From Vulcanimicrobiia bacterium (GTDB taxonomy: Bacteria; Vulcanimicrobiota; Vulcanimicrobiia; Eremiobacterales; Eremiobacteraceae), in assembly GCA_025450855.1 (NCBI GenBank), contig JANWLL010000156.1:1-54686 (forward strand): 54,686 nt of DNA, written 5' to 3'. Below, one piece after another: positions 40,794-50,800 of the stretch. Below the pieces are notes generated by a model, which was not told the DNA's origin, searched no databases, and saw only the letters and a list, made by a program, of their open reading frames with translations. The translations under genes were made by a program, and so were the position numbers. Every line of letters starts with the position of its first letter. Within the stretch, counting starts at the first letter, position 1.

Positions 40794-41837
40794 TTAGCGC
40801 TGGAACTGGAGCGCTTGGTCGATCTGGGTGCGTGCCGACTGCATCGCCTCCATCGCCTTGACCCGGAAGCCGCCGTAGTCGTGAGCGTCTCTGCTCAGCG
40901 AGTCGATCGCCTGCTCGAGGTTCTGGCGCGCGTTCACGAGACTCTGGTTGCTCTGATGCTGGCCTGCATGGCCCGTCGACGTGTTGCCCATCGTCACCGG
41001 CGAGACCGGCGCGACCGGCGCCGTGTTCTGGACTCGCGCCGTACCCGGGTGCGCCTTGTCGAAGGCGAGCGCCTGGGCGATGTCGCTGTTCGCGGTCTGC
41101 AGGTCGTTGATCGCGGTGACGCGGTGTCCGCCGTAGTCGTTGTTGTCGCTCTGCAGGTTCGAGATCGCGGTGTTGACGTGCTCGTTGACGAAACGCAGGT
41201 TGGAGTTGCTCACACCCTCGCCCGTGCCGCCGTTGCGGACGCCGGGATTGTGGATGAAGTCGACCGCCGCGTCAAGCTCCTGGCGAGCCTGTTGCAGCTT
41301 CTCCATCGCGCGCGCTTTGTAGCCGCCGTAGTCGGTGCGATCCTGGTTGAGCGCATCGATCGCCGCTTCGACGTGGCTGCGGATGTTCATGATGTTCTGG
41401 GTACTGCCACGCTGGTTGCGGTTGTCGTTGTTGTCGCCGTTGCCGTTGCCGCCGTTCGACGGGACCACAGGCACCGGGTTGACGGCGGTGTTGGTCAGCG
41501 TCACCGGAACCGGGCTGCCGTTGCCGCCGCCGTTGCGACCACCGCGAGCGCCAAGCGCCTGATCGAGGAACTGCCGCGCGACACCGAGGTCATCGCGAGC
41601 CGATTCCTTGTGGCCGCCGTAGTCGCTGGCATCGTGCTGCAGGCCGTCGATCGCTATCTCGATGTGCCGGCGCGCGAGGCGGATGCTCTCGTTGCTCTGC
41701 TGCTGATTCCGTTTTTGGACTTGCGGGGGCGGCGAGGCGACCGGTCGCGGCGCGACTGGCATCGCCATCGCGGTCCCGGCGCTCACGACGACCGCTGCGA
41801 GCGTCGCCGCTGTCACCATCATCTTCATTTGATACAT
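40794..41837 (-). CDS. Secreted protein with four DYGG-type helical repeats
   Basis: A 347-residue exported protein: signal peptide (residues 1-26), Pro/Gln linker, then four repeats of about 48 residues (about 48-95, 145-192, 210-257, 296-343). Each has R-x-x-[IV]-x-x-A-I-x-x-L-x-x-D-x-x-DYGG-[HYF]-[KR]-x-x-A-x-x-x-L-x-x-A-x-x-x-[IL]. The DYGG turns are at 72-75, 169-172, 234-237 and 320-323. Linkers are Gly/Asn-rich (especially 99-145) or Pro-rich. AGGGAGAG just upstream of ATG 41837 sets the start. Paralogue of the one-repeat gene at 10852-11169. Two short helices per repeat are predicted; the role is unknown, possibly a periplasmic or surface scaffold. Confidence 0.78.
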   Translation of the reverse strand: MYQMKMMVTAATLAAVVVSAGTAMAMPVAPRPVASPPPQVQKRNQQQSNESIRLARRHIEIAIDGLQHDASDYGGHKESARDDLGVARQFLDQALGARGGRNGGGNGSPVPVTLTNTAVNPVPVVPSNGGNGNGDNNDNRNQRGSTQNIMNIRSHVEAAIDALNQDRTDYGGYKARAMEKLQQARQELDAAVDFIHNPGVRNGGTGEGVSNSNLRFVNEHVNTAISNLQSDNNDYGGHRVTAINDLQTANSDIAQALAFDKAHPGTARVQNTAPVAPVSPVTMGNTSTGHAGQHQSNQSLVNARQNLEQAIDSLSRDAHDYGGFRVKAMEAMQSARTQIDQALQFQR

Positions 41838-42014
41838 TCTCTCCCTGGCAATTCTGCCGATGATTGCGGGGAGTGGTCTCACAGACGGACTCACTGCCCT
41901 TCGTGGGTTTCAACGACGCCACGGCCGCAAAGGTGATGGTGCCCGATGAGAGACGGGTTAATTCCATACGCGATACTACGTCCCGCTAGGGTATACCGCC
42001 CGGAAAGCGGCGGC
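41838..42014. other. Intergenic region between DYGG gene and S9 peptidase
   Basis: A 177-bp gap on the minus strand. It contains a small hairpin, GAGTGGTCT-CAC-AGACGGACTC (41871-41892), and must hold the promoter of the DYGG gene, but no confident -35/-10 pair was seen. Confidence 0.4.
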
Positions 42015-43958
42015 CTACGCCAAATGCCGCCGGAACCAGTCGACGATGGCTTCGAGCCGTGCGACGCGCAACCGGGGTGGGCCGACCCGCGAGAGTCCGT
42101 GATCCGCACCGGAAAAGCGCAACAGCTCGACGTCGGCTCCGCGCCGTTTCAGCGCGGTGAACAACTGCTCCGATTGTTCGATCGGACAGCGATAGTCGTT
42201 TTCGGAATGGATGAGCAAGATCGGGATCGAGATCTTGTCGGCGTACGTGATCGGCGAGCAACGCTTGTAGACGTCTTCGATCTCCGAGGGCTTGCCGCCG
42301 AGCTCGCTCTCGAGCATCCGTCCGACTTCTGAAGTGCCCCAAAGCGTGAGGAGATTCGTCGCCGGACGCATCGCGATCGCGGCCTTGAACCGGTCGCTGT
42401 GGCTCGCCGTCCACGCGGTGAGATAGCCGCCGTAGCTGCCGCCCGCGACCCCGAGCCTTTTCGCGTCGACGCCGCCCCGTGCGATCGCCGCATCGAGCGC
42501 GTCCATGCAGTCGTCGAAGGCGGGAGCCGCCCAATCGCCTCTGACCGCACTACCGAACGCGTCGCCGTAGCTCTGACTCCCGCGCGGGTTGCAGAAAACG
42601 ACGTCGATGCCGGCGGCGGCGAGAAGGTGGAACTCGAAGAAGAACGCGTCGCCGTACGCGGCGTGCGGTCCGCCGTGTATCTGGAGGACGAGCGGTCTCG
42701 GCGCATCGCCCGAACCGCGAAGGTGCCAGCCCTCGATCGGCCCGGATCGCGCCGGGGCGGTGAAGCGCGCGGCTGTTCCTAAGCGCTTTCCCTTTCGCCA
42801 CGCGTCCGTTTCGCGCGTGATGCGACGCCAACCGGAACCGTCGAGCGACGCCTCATAGATCTCGTTCGGCGTCGAGGTGTCCGATGCGGTCGCGGCAAGC
42901 GTGCCGGGACCGACCGAGAACTCGGCGATCGTATGCGACCGCGGCGTGATCCGCCCGGCGGCGCCGTCGGTACCGACGCTATAGACGCCGGCGCTCCCGT
43001 GACTTGTGCCGAGCACGAGCGCGCTGCCGTCGTCGAAGACGACGGGCGCCGACGCTGCGGCGCTCGCATCGAAATCGTTGAGCACGTGATTGCCGCAGAT
43101 CCAATCCGATCCCGCGGTGAGACATCGGGCGCCGCTTCCGTCAGCGCCGACCGAGAACAAACGGAGCGGTGCGACGGCATACCCGGCGGGATCTTCGAAG
43201 CCGACGAAATAGATGCGCGAACCGTCGGGATGCCACGCGGGCGCCTCGATCGCTCCGCCGAGGTCCAGGATCTTGCGAGCCGTCGAATCCGGCGAAGCGC
43301 CGACGATCCACAACTCGGTGCGCCAGAGGCTGTCGGCTTCCCGGCGATGCTCCGCGACGTAGGCGATCGACGCGCTATCGGGCGACCACGCCGGACTGCC
43401 GATCCATCCGCTTCCGTCCGTCACGAGTCTCGCCGCGCCGGCGGTAAGGTCGATGAGCCACAACTGTGGCAGAGTGTCAAGGAAACCGGCGCCGTCGGCG
43501 CGATAGCGCAAGCGATCGATGCGGCGCCATCCTCGTCGCGCGACCTCACGCCGCCCCGCGTCGGGCGTCGCGATCGCCGCGATCATCCGGCCGTCGGGCG
43601 AGTACGATGCGGACTGGACTGCCCCGTCGATCGCCGGCGCGGGATACGGCTCGCCGCCGCCGGCCTCCATCAGCCAGATCTGACGCGTATCGCCGCGATC
43701 GCTGATGAAGAGCAGACGATTGCCGTCCGGTGACCACCGCGGTTGAAGATCGCGGGCTATTCCACGCGTGTAGATGCGCGAGCCGCCTTCGTCACGAAGC
43801 GCAGCGACGCGGATGCTTCCGATGTAACCGTCGTCCTCGCGGTTCATCGTCGTGACGACGTACGCAGCCGATTTGCCGCTCGGGTGAACGGAAACTCCGG
43901 TCACGACGGGTAGAGAATATAACTCCTCAGGGCTGATGCTCGAAAGCTGCTCGGCCAA
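42015..43958 (-). CDS. S9 family peptidase (acylaminoacyl-peptidase-like)
   Basis: A 647-residue prolyl-oligopeptidase-family serine peptidase. The N-terminal beta-propeller has repeated WSPDG-type strands (PRWSPDGNRLLFISDRG, YSPDGRMIAA, WSPDSASIAY, WHPDGSRIYF). The C-terminal alpha/beta hydrolase domain has QIHGGPH, the nucleophile GGSYGGY (Ser near 508), HSENDYRCP (Asp near 587) and GADHGLSR (His near 618). No signal peptide, so cytosolic. The start is TTG 43958, with GGAG at 7-base spacing; the frame upstream runs through a palindromic repeat and was rejected. Confidence 0.9.
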   Translation of the reverse strand: MAEQLSSISPEELYSLPVVTGVSVHPSGKSAAYVVTTMNREDDGYIGSIRVAALRDEGGSRIYTRGIARDLQPRWSPDGNRLLFISDRGDTRQIWLMEAGGGEPYPAPAIDGAVQSASYSPDGRMIAAIATPDAGRREVARRGWRRIDRLRYRADGAGFLDTLPQLWLIDLTAGAARLVTDGSGWIGSPAWSPDSASIAYVAEHRREADSLWRTELWIVGASPDSTARKILDLGGAIEAPAWHPDGSRIYFVGFEDPAGYAVAPLRLFSVGADGSGARCLTAGSDWICGNHVLNDFDASAAASAPVVFDDGSALVLGTSHGSAGVYSVGTDGAAGRITPRSHTIAEFSVGPGTLAATASDTSTPNEIYEASLDGSGWRRITRETDAWRKGKRLGTAARFTAPARSGPIEGWHLRGSGDAPRPLVLQIHGGPHAAYGDAFFFEFHLLAAAGIDVVFCNPRGSQSYGDAFGSAVRGDWAAPAFDDCMDALDAAIARGGVDAKRLGVAGGSYGGYLTAWTASHSDRFKAAIAMRPATNLLTLWGTSEVGRMLESELGGKPSEIEDVYKRCSPITYADKISIPILLIHSENDYRCPIEQSEQLFTALKRRGADVELLRFSGADHGLSRVGPPRLRVARLEAIVDWFRRHLA

Positions 43959-44040
43959 AACAAAACTCCGTCCTCGATCGACGACCCGGAGCCGCGCCGC
44001 TTCGCCCGGCACCGACCGCCCGCCCTTCAGCGAGGCCGCG

Positions 44041-44064
44041 GCGGTCGAGATAAATCTCGACCGC
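44041..44064. repeat. GCGGTCGAG palindrome (copy H)
   Basis: GCGGTCGAGA, loop TAAA, TCTCGACCGC, a perfect 10-bp stem preceded by GGCCGCG. It lies between divergent genes (S9 peptidase start 43958 and GNAT start 44117), unlike the copies found after genes. Confidence 0.85.
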
Positions 44065-44116
44065 TCCCCACAAGCATCGGGAAGGGCGCGCGTTTCGGTG
44101 ATGGAAGCGGGGCGGC

Positions 44117-44575
44117 GTGACATTCGAAAGACGGCGCGACGGGTTCACGATCACGACCGATCAACAGGCGTTCGACATCGATGCGATCCACGAGTTCCTA
44201 AGCGAAGAGGCCTACTGGTGCCTGGGCGTCCCCCGGCCGGTCTTAGAAAAGGCGATCGAGCGGTCGCTGTGCTTCGGATTGCTCGAGGGACGCCGGCAGA
44301 TCGGTTTCGCGCGCATGGTGACCGACCGCGCGACGTTCGCATGGCTATGCGACGTCTACGTGATCGAAAGCCACCGCGGGCGCGGGCTGGGCGATTGGCT
44401 CATCGCGTCGGTCCTCGAGCATCCGGATCTGCAAGCTCTGCGCCGCATCGTGCTCGCGACGCGCGATGCGCACGGGCTCTACCGCCGCAACGGCTTCGAG
44501 GCGCTGCCGATGCCCGAGCGCTGGATGGCGATCGCGAGGCCAGCCATCTACGCGGGGAGCGCGACCGGATCGTGA
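44117..44575 (+). CDS. GNAT family N-acetyltransferase
   Basis: A 152-residue acetyltransferase. The acetyl-CoA binding segment is LCDVYVIESHRGRGLGDWLI (R/Q-x-x-G-x-G/A motif as RGRGLG) and the late strand LATRDAHGLYRRNGFEAL is typical of motif B. It starts at GTG 44117. The substrate is not predictable. Overlaps the DUF1648 gene by 4 bp. Confidence 0.88.
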   Translation: MTFERRRDGFTITTDQQAFDIDAIHEFLSEEAYWCLGVPRPVLEKAIERSLCFGLLEGRRQIGFARMVTDRATFAWLCDVYVIESHRGRGLGDWLIASVLEHPDLQALRRIVLATRDAHGLYRRNGFEALPMPERWMAIARPAIYAGSATGS

Positions 44576-45036
44576 CGTCCGACAAGCTCTGGTCGTTCGC
44601 GATCGCTCTCGCAGCGGTCGCCGGCGCGATCGCGATCCTCGCGGTCTTCGCGCACGATTACCCATTGACGCCTGCGACCGTGCCGACGCATTTCGGCGTG
44701 ACCGGCGCCCCCGATTCGTACGGGCCGCGCTCGACCTTCATCTTGTTCCCCGCGCTCGGCGGCATCCTCGCCGCGATGGCCGTCGCCTTCTGGGCGTTCG
44801 GGACGCCGTCGCCGAACGACGCGCGTCGCTTGCCGCCGATCTTGCCGGCGATCGTCGTCCTCATATTCGCTGAGACGACGTGGATGATGTTCTTCGTCGA
44901 AACGGGGAGCTTCGCAGTCGCGCTCGGACGCGCGACCGGCCTCGGGTCGGGCGTGTTCGTCGGCGTCGCCATCGTTCTGGCGACGTCGTTCGTCCTGCTC
45001 GGCGTCACGCTGCTGGCCGTGCGCCGTCCGAACTGA
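44572..45036 (+). CDS. DUF1648 membrane protein
   Basis: A 154-residue protein with four membrane helices. The DUF1648 signature is PTHFGVTGAPDSYG (about residues 40-53), as in SdpI-family immunity proteins and related membrane proteins. The GTG start at 44572 overlaps the GNAT stop; a longer leftward frame is a shadow. Function unknown. Confidence 0.82.
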   Translation: MTSDKLWSFAIALAAVAGAIAILAVFAHDYPLTPATVPTHFGVTGAPDSYGPRSTFILFPALGGILAAMAVAFWAFGTPSPNDARRLPPILPAIVVLIFAETTWMMFFVETGSFAVALGRATGLGSGVFVGVAIVLATSFVLLGVTLLAVRRPN

Positions 45037-45054
45037 AAGGATACGACTTCCGAA

Positions 45055-45507
45055 ATGACCATATTGATATTCTTCCACGTGCTTGCGATGTTCATCGCCT
45101 TCGCGCTGACGACGGGCACCGGGATATTCATGGCGCAGACGCTCGAAACGGAAGACGTCAACGTCGTCCGCACCGCGACGCGCGTCAATCGCCGCCTCGG
45201 CATGATCGGCGGCATCTCGTTGCTCATCGGGCTCATCTTGGGCTTCGCGATCGCGGGCGAGGCCGGGTTCTCGATGACGTCGACGTGGCTTATCGTCACC
45301 TACGTCTGCGTCGTGATCCTCTTGGTGCTCGCGTTCGGCGTCCTCATGCCGTACATCGCTCGCTTGTCGGCCGCGGCGGAGGCGTCGGGCCAGCAGGCAT
45401 CACCCGAGCTCAGGGCGCTGCTCGCGAATCCGATTCCGCGGACCGCGGGGCCGCTCGCCGGACTCATGTGGATCACGATCATCGCGATGATGGTGCTGAA
45501 GCCGTAG
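45055..45507 (+). CDS. DUF2269-like membrane protein
   Basis: A 150-residue protein with four membrane helices, a conserved His in the first (IFFHVLAMFIAFALTTGTGIF) and a G-x-x-L-L-I-G-L-x-L-G pattern in the second. It resembles the DUF2269 predicted integral membrane family. Third gene of the GNAT-DUF1648 unit, 18 bp after its neighbour. Its last 29 bases overlap the convergent MFS-acyltransferase gene. Confidence 0.75.
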   Translation: MTILIFFHVLAMFIAFALTTGTGIFMAQTLETEDVNVVRTATRVNRRLGMIGGISLLIGLILGFAIAGEAGFSMTSTWLIVTYVCVVILLVLAFGVLMPYIARLSAAAEASGQQASPELRALLANPIPRTAGPLAGLMWITIIAMMVLKP

Positions 45508-47848
45508 CGGCGATCGTCTCGGCGTAGAAGTTCGCCTGATGCGTCACGATGTCGGGTACGAGCGGAAAGCGAGGGTCGTGGAGCGTCGCGCCAAGGCGAT
45601 ACGAGCCGCCGCCGCTCGCCAGTAGACCGCGTTTGACCATCGCGGCCAGTGCATCGTCCAATTTCTCGGGAAGCCGCGGGCGCAGCTCTGGATCGATGAA
45701 CGCAGTCGGAGGAACGCGATCGAGGCCCGAGCGAACGCCGTCGATGGCGGCGTCGCGCGTGAACGCGCCATCGCTATCGCGTGCCATCAGCCACGACGCG
45801 AGCAGCTGGCTGAGCGTGACCGGACGAGCCGAAGCGAGCGATGCGCGAAAGTCGTCAGGATTTTCGGGCTTCAAAACGCGATAGAGCAGCGATAGACGCC
45901 CGCCTGCAAAGACATCGTAGCTGAGCGCGAGCAGGTAGTTCTCGCCGAGGTTGACGACTCGGGAAAACGCCGTGCGGAAACGATTGAGCTTGCCGTCTCT
46001 CGTGTACATACCTTCGGCCGTCAGGTAGAGCGTGCCGCCGGCGCGGAGAACGCCCTCGATGCGTGCGAGATCGCTCTCGGTTTGCAGCCGGGTGTGCGCG
46101 AGCAGTTCCGTGCGATACGGCTCGTTGATCGTCGCTGCGGAGACGTATTCTTCTTGCGCGAGGAGCGGCCGTCCGATGAGCGACTTGAGCGTTTTCGCAT
46201 CGCCGAGCGCAGGCCGGGCGCGCGATGAGAAGACCGTGTCGACGGGCAGGTCGCCGTGCATCGTGTAGATGGCATACGCGAAACTCGCGACGGCGCGACG
46301 GCGCAGCTCGTTCTCGATCGGCAGAACGCCGAGCCTACCGTACATCCACGCCCAATCGACGAGCTCGACCAACCAGCGGACGGGCGCGAAGCGCACTTCC
46401 ATGAAGCCGGGCTCGAACATGCGCCGCGAGGCGACCGAGTAGATCGGGCGCATCCACGGCCCTTGGACCGAGAGCCGCATGATGAGCGCGGTCGTGTCGA
46501 GGTCGTGCTGATGATTGCTGACGAGCAGCGTCGCGCGGCGACGCCTGGGCAAACGGCCCCAACCGCGGATGCGATACGCGGTCATGTAGTACGGCGTTAT
46601 GAGCATCATCGCAAACGCTTGGAGCGGTCCGGCGGAAGGCGGCAGACGCAAAACGGGATGGGCGGCCGCGGCGCCGGATCGCCGGCCGGTGAGAAGCACG
46701 ATCGCGGAGCCCAATAAGAAGGAAGCGCCGGCGGCGACGAACAGCGTCCGATAGCCGAGCGCGAGCTGCGGGCCGAAGCCACCGATGATCCACTTCCCGA
46801 CTTGCGGCGCGATGATCGCGGGCAGGTTCGCCGCGATGCCCCACACCCCGAGGTCGCGCGCGACGTTGCCGAGCGCCGGCACCGAATCGATAGCGAGCGC
46901 CCACCCCGTCGACACGATCGCGCCATACCCGAAACCGAAGAGCACGGCGAAGACGAGGATGTAGCGCAGGTTCGGTTCGGCCGCAAAACCGATCGCGGCG
47001 AGCGCCATCGGAATCCCCGCGACCGCGACGACGACCTTGCGCGGGATGCGATCCGAGAGATAGCCGGTAGCGATGCTCGAGACGATCGCGCCGACGAGCG
47101 TCATGATGCCGGCGAGCGATGTGCCTGTAGACGCGTCCTTCACCTTGAGGACGTCGCTGAAGAAGAAGAGGACGAACGTGCCGAGGAGTGCGAGCCCGAA
47201 GTTCGTCCAAAAGCGCGACGTGAAGACGAGCGAGAAGTTGCGCCAGTCGGAGACGTGGGCGTGTTCTGCCTCGACGTACGGACCTTCGGGCACCCACACG
47301 ACCGTGAGCGAGCCCGCGACGACGACCGCAGCCGCGACGTAGAGGACCGTATCGGTCCCGCTCGCTCCGGCGATCGCGGCGACAGCGAGACCGGCGATCG
47401 ATCCGGCGAGCACGCCGACTCCCTGGTAACCGCTCGCGGCTCCCCACAGCTCGCGAGGCACGACTTCGGGTATGAGCGCCGAGTACGCGGCTTGGCTCGC
47501 GTTTTGCCCGATCGTCGCGACGACGACCGCTGCCGTGAATACGGCGGCGTCCGGCGCGAAGACCATCCACACCAACCCGGCCGCGTTGACGAGCGCGCCG
47601 AGAATGATGACCGGTCGCCGCGGGCTGCCGCTGCGGTGGAGCCGGTCGGAGATCTCGCCGGCGATCGGCGGCACGACCATCGAGATGAACGCGACGAGGC
47701 TCGCGAGCATCGCGTACGTCCGGAGATGGTCGACGCCGCGGAGATGGAGCAGCATCGCGGGGATCGCGATCGTCAGAAGCGCCGCGTTCTGGAAATTGAG
47801 AGGGATCCAATACGCGTTGAGAAGCGCCTGCTCGCCGGGCTTACGCAT
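45479..47848 (-). CDS. MFS transporter fused to a PlsC-type acyltransferase
   Basis: A 789-residue two-domain protein. Residues 1-395 are a 12-helix MFS transporter with G-x-x-[SA]-D-R-[IL]-P-R-[KR] signatures (SDRLHRSGSPRRP and SDRIPRK). Residues 430-660 are a glycerolipid acyltransferase: NHQHDLD at 445-451 (HX4D block) and AEGMYTRDGKL at 611-621 (block like PEGTRS). The gap between them is about 160 residues, roughly twice the usual. A winged-helix-like tail follows. It resembles lysophospholipid flippase-acyltransferase systems (LplT with Aas). Its ATG overlaps the RND gene by 8 bp. Confidence 0.85.
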   Translation of the reverse strand: MRKPGEQALLNAYWIPLNFQNAALLTIAIPAMLLHLRGVDHLRTYAMLASLVAFISMVVPPIAGEISDRLHRSGSPRRPVIILGALVNAAGLVWMVFAPDAAVFTAAVVVATIGQNASQAAYSALIPEVVPRELWGAASGYQGVGVLAGSIAGLAVAAIAGASGTDTVLYVAAAVVVAGSLTVVWVPEGPYVEAEHAHVSDWRNFSLVFTSRFWTNFGLALLGTFVLFFFSDVLKVKDASTGTSLAGIMTLVGAIVSSIATGYLSDRIPRKVVVAVAGIPMALAAIGFAAEPNLRYILVFAVLFGFGYGAIVSTGWALAIDSVPALGNVARDLGVWGIAANLPAIIAPQVGKWIIGGFGPQLALGYRTLFVAAGASFLLGSAIVLLTGRRSGAAAAHPVLRLPPSAGPLQAFAMMLITPYYMTAYRIRGWGRLPRRRRATLLVSNHQHDLDTTALIMRLSVQGPWMRPIYSVASRRMFEPGFMEVRFAPVRWLVELVDWAWMYGRLGVLPIENELRRRAVASFAYAIYTMHGDLPVDTVFSSRARPALGDAKTLKSLIGRPLLAQEEYVSAATINEPYRTELLAHTRLQTESDLARIEGVLRAGGTLYLTAEGMYTRDGKLNRFRTAFSRVVNLGENYLLALSYDVFAGGRLSLLYRVLKPENPDDFRASLASARPVTLSQLLASWLMARDSDGAFTRDAAIDGVRSGLDRVPPTAFIDPELRPRLPEKLDDALAAMVKRGLLASGGGSYRLGATLHDPRFPLVPDIVTHQANFYAETIAATASAPSSR

Positions 47849-50800
47849 GCCGGTCGCGCGTGAGCCGGACGTAGATGACGGGGACGAGGAGCAGCGTCAG
47901 CAACAGCGAGCTGAGCAAGCCGCCGATGACGACGATGCCGAGCGATTTGCGGGCGGCGACCGCCGGGTCGAGTCCGAGTGCGAGCGGCAGCATGCCGAAG
48001 ATCATCGCGGCGGTCGTCATGATGATCGGCCGGAAGCGGACGCGCGCGCTCTCCTTGATCGCGCCCAGCGCGCCGGCGCCGGCGGCGTGCGCCCGGTTGG
48101 CGAAGTCGACGAGCAGGATGCCGTTCTTCGTGACGAGGCCGACGAGCAAGACCGTGCCGATGAGCGAAAAAGCGTTGAGCGTCTCGTGCGTCAGCGCGAG
48201 TGCGCCGACCGCGCCGACGGCGGCGAGCGGCACCGAGAACATGATGATGAACGGCGAGACGAACGAGTCGTAGAGCGCCGCCATCAAGAGGAACACGAGG
48301 ACAAGGCCGAGGCCGATCGCGGTCGCCATGCCGCGCTTCGTGTCGGACAGGAAAGCCTGATCGCCCTGCGAGTTCGGCACGACGGTGACGCCAGGATGCA
48401 GATGCAGAGCAGCGACGCGCCGGTCAAAATCCGACTGGACGTTCGAGAGCGCAGCGCCCGGCGCGAGGTTCGCGGTGAGGTGGACGACGGTGCGCCGGTC
48501 GACGCGGTCGATCGCGCGCGGAGCGAGGACCGGTATCAGCTTTGCGAAGTCGCCGACCTTGACAGTTCCGCCGGTCGCCGACCGGACGGCGATCGCCTTG
48601 AGGCCGGCCGAGCTGCGCTGCTCCGACGGCGGATACCCGACGTCGATTTCTTTGAGCCCGTCGGGCGTCTCGAATTGCAGCGCCCGGAAACCGCCGAACG
48701 CGGAGCGGATGGCGTCGGCCGCAGCGTTGACGTCGACGCCGAGCCGGCGTGCTTTGTCGCGATCGAACGAGACTTCGATCTGCGGTGCGAGACTGCCGGC
48801 CGAGTCGTATGGATTCGTGACGCCCGGCGTCGCTGAGAGCGCGCGAAAGATCAGTATCGCATCTTTCGCCGGATCGCCGCGCGAGTCGGACACGACGTAG
48901 TCGATCGGCTGCGACGTGCCGCCCTGGACGTTCGTCGACGGGATGACGACCGCGTTGCCGGCAGGCGCGAGACGCCGCGCGAGTTCGCCTATCCACGTCA
49001 CCCAGTAGTCGGTGTCGTGGACGCGGTCTGTTTTGAGGTGGATGTCGACTTGGCCGACGGCGCCGTCGACGAGGTAAGCGCCTTCGGGCGATTGGCTTGC
49101 GCCCGCGATCGCATACTCCGAGCGGACGTCCGGGATCGTGTCGACCTCGCGCTCGATCGCGCGGACGGCGTCCTCGGTGACGCGCAGCGGCGTTCCGCCG
49201 GGAAAGTCGAGCCGGACGAATATCTCGCCGCGGTCTTGCGCGGGGACGAAGTCGAAGCCGACGACGCCGAGCGGCCAGATGAGCGCGATCGAGCCGCCAA
49301 GCGTCGCGAGCGACACGACGCCCACGATCCAGGGATGATCGAGCGCCCAGACGAGCGCGCGCTGCTCGTACCACTCGCGCACCCGGTCGAAGCCGCGGGC
49401 GAACGCCTCGGCGAACGACATGCCCCGCTTGCTCGACTTCAGCGACCAGTTGCCCGCGAGCGCAGGCGTGATCGTGAACGAGACGAGCAGCGACGCGAGC
49501 GTCGACGCGACCACGACGAGCGCGAACTCGATGAGGAAGCGTCCGACGATCCCGGGCAGGTACGCGATGGGCGCGAAGACGACGACGTCGACGAGCGTGA
49601 TGACGATCGCCGCGAGACCGATCTCGAGCCGGCCGAGGATCGCGGCCTGGACGGGTTCCTCGCCCGCTTCGCGATGGCGCTCGGAGTTCTCGAGCACGAC
49701 GATCGAGTCGTCGACGAGGATGCCGGTGATGAGCGTCATCGAGAGCAGCGAAACCGTATCGATGGAAAAGCCGAGCACCGACATCGCGACGAGTGCGACG
49801 CAGAGCGACGTCGGGATCGCGATGAGCACCGCCGCGGCGTTGCGCCACGACCGAAGGAACAGAAGCATGACGATGGCCACGAGCGCGATCGCTTCGGCGA
49901 GCGTTCGGAGCACGCCGTCAAGCTGATCGGCCGTGTACTGCGAGGTGTCGTCGAGGACGTCGAACGTGACGCCGGGGAACTGCTGGCGAAGGCCGGGCAG
50001 ATCGGTGATGACCGCTTTCGCGGCGTCGACCTCACTCGCTTGCGTCGCCTTTTGCACGTGGAGCACGTAGCCGGGATCGCCGCCGACGTACGAAGCGATG
50101 CGGACGGGCGCGCCGGCATCGCGGACGGTCGCGACGTCGGACACGCGGATGATCGACTGCCCGCCGACGATGATCGGTAACCGTGCGACTTCGGAGCGGG
50201 CGCTCAAGCCGGCGCGGATGTCGATCCCCGTCTCGCTCTTCGTGCCGCCGATGATACCGCCCGCGCCCGCGACGCTGCCGCCGGCGATCGCCGCACCGAC
50301 GTCGTCGATGGTGAGGTTATTGTCCGAGAGCTTCTTCGGATCGACCGCGACCTCGATCGCGGGCGTGACGAGCCCACGCACTTGGACGTATCCGATGCCG
50401 GTCAGCTGCTCGATGGCGGGAACGATGCCGTCGGTGATGTCCGCGCTCAGCCGTGCGGGCGACAGCGTCTTCGACGAGACGTCGATCTGCACGACGTCGG
50501 CGGTGCCGGGATCGAAATCTTCGACCGACGGCGGCGGCAGGTCGGACGGCAGCTGCGCTTGCGCGGCTTGCACGCGGCGCTGGACCTCGAGGATGTCGTC
50601 GGCGCTGCTCGACTTGAGGTCGAAAACCGCTTGGATCGTCGCGAAGCCTTGCTGGATCGTGCTTTGGAGATGCTCGAGGTGCGGAGCGCCGGCGATCTGG
50701 TCTTCGATAGGACGAACGATGCCGTCGCGCATCTCTGCGGGCGATGCCGCGGGGTAGAAGATGATGACGTTCGCGAGCGGCGGCACGATATCGGGCAGCT

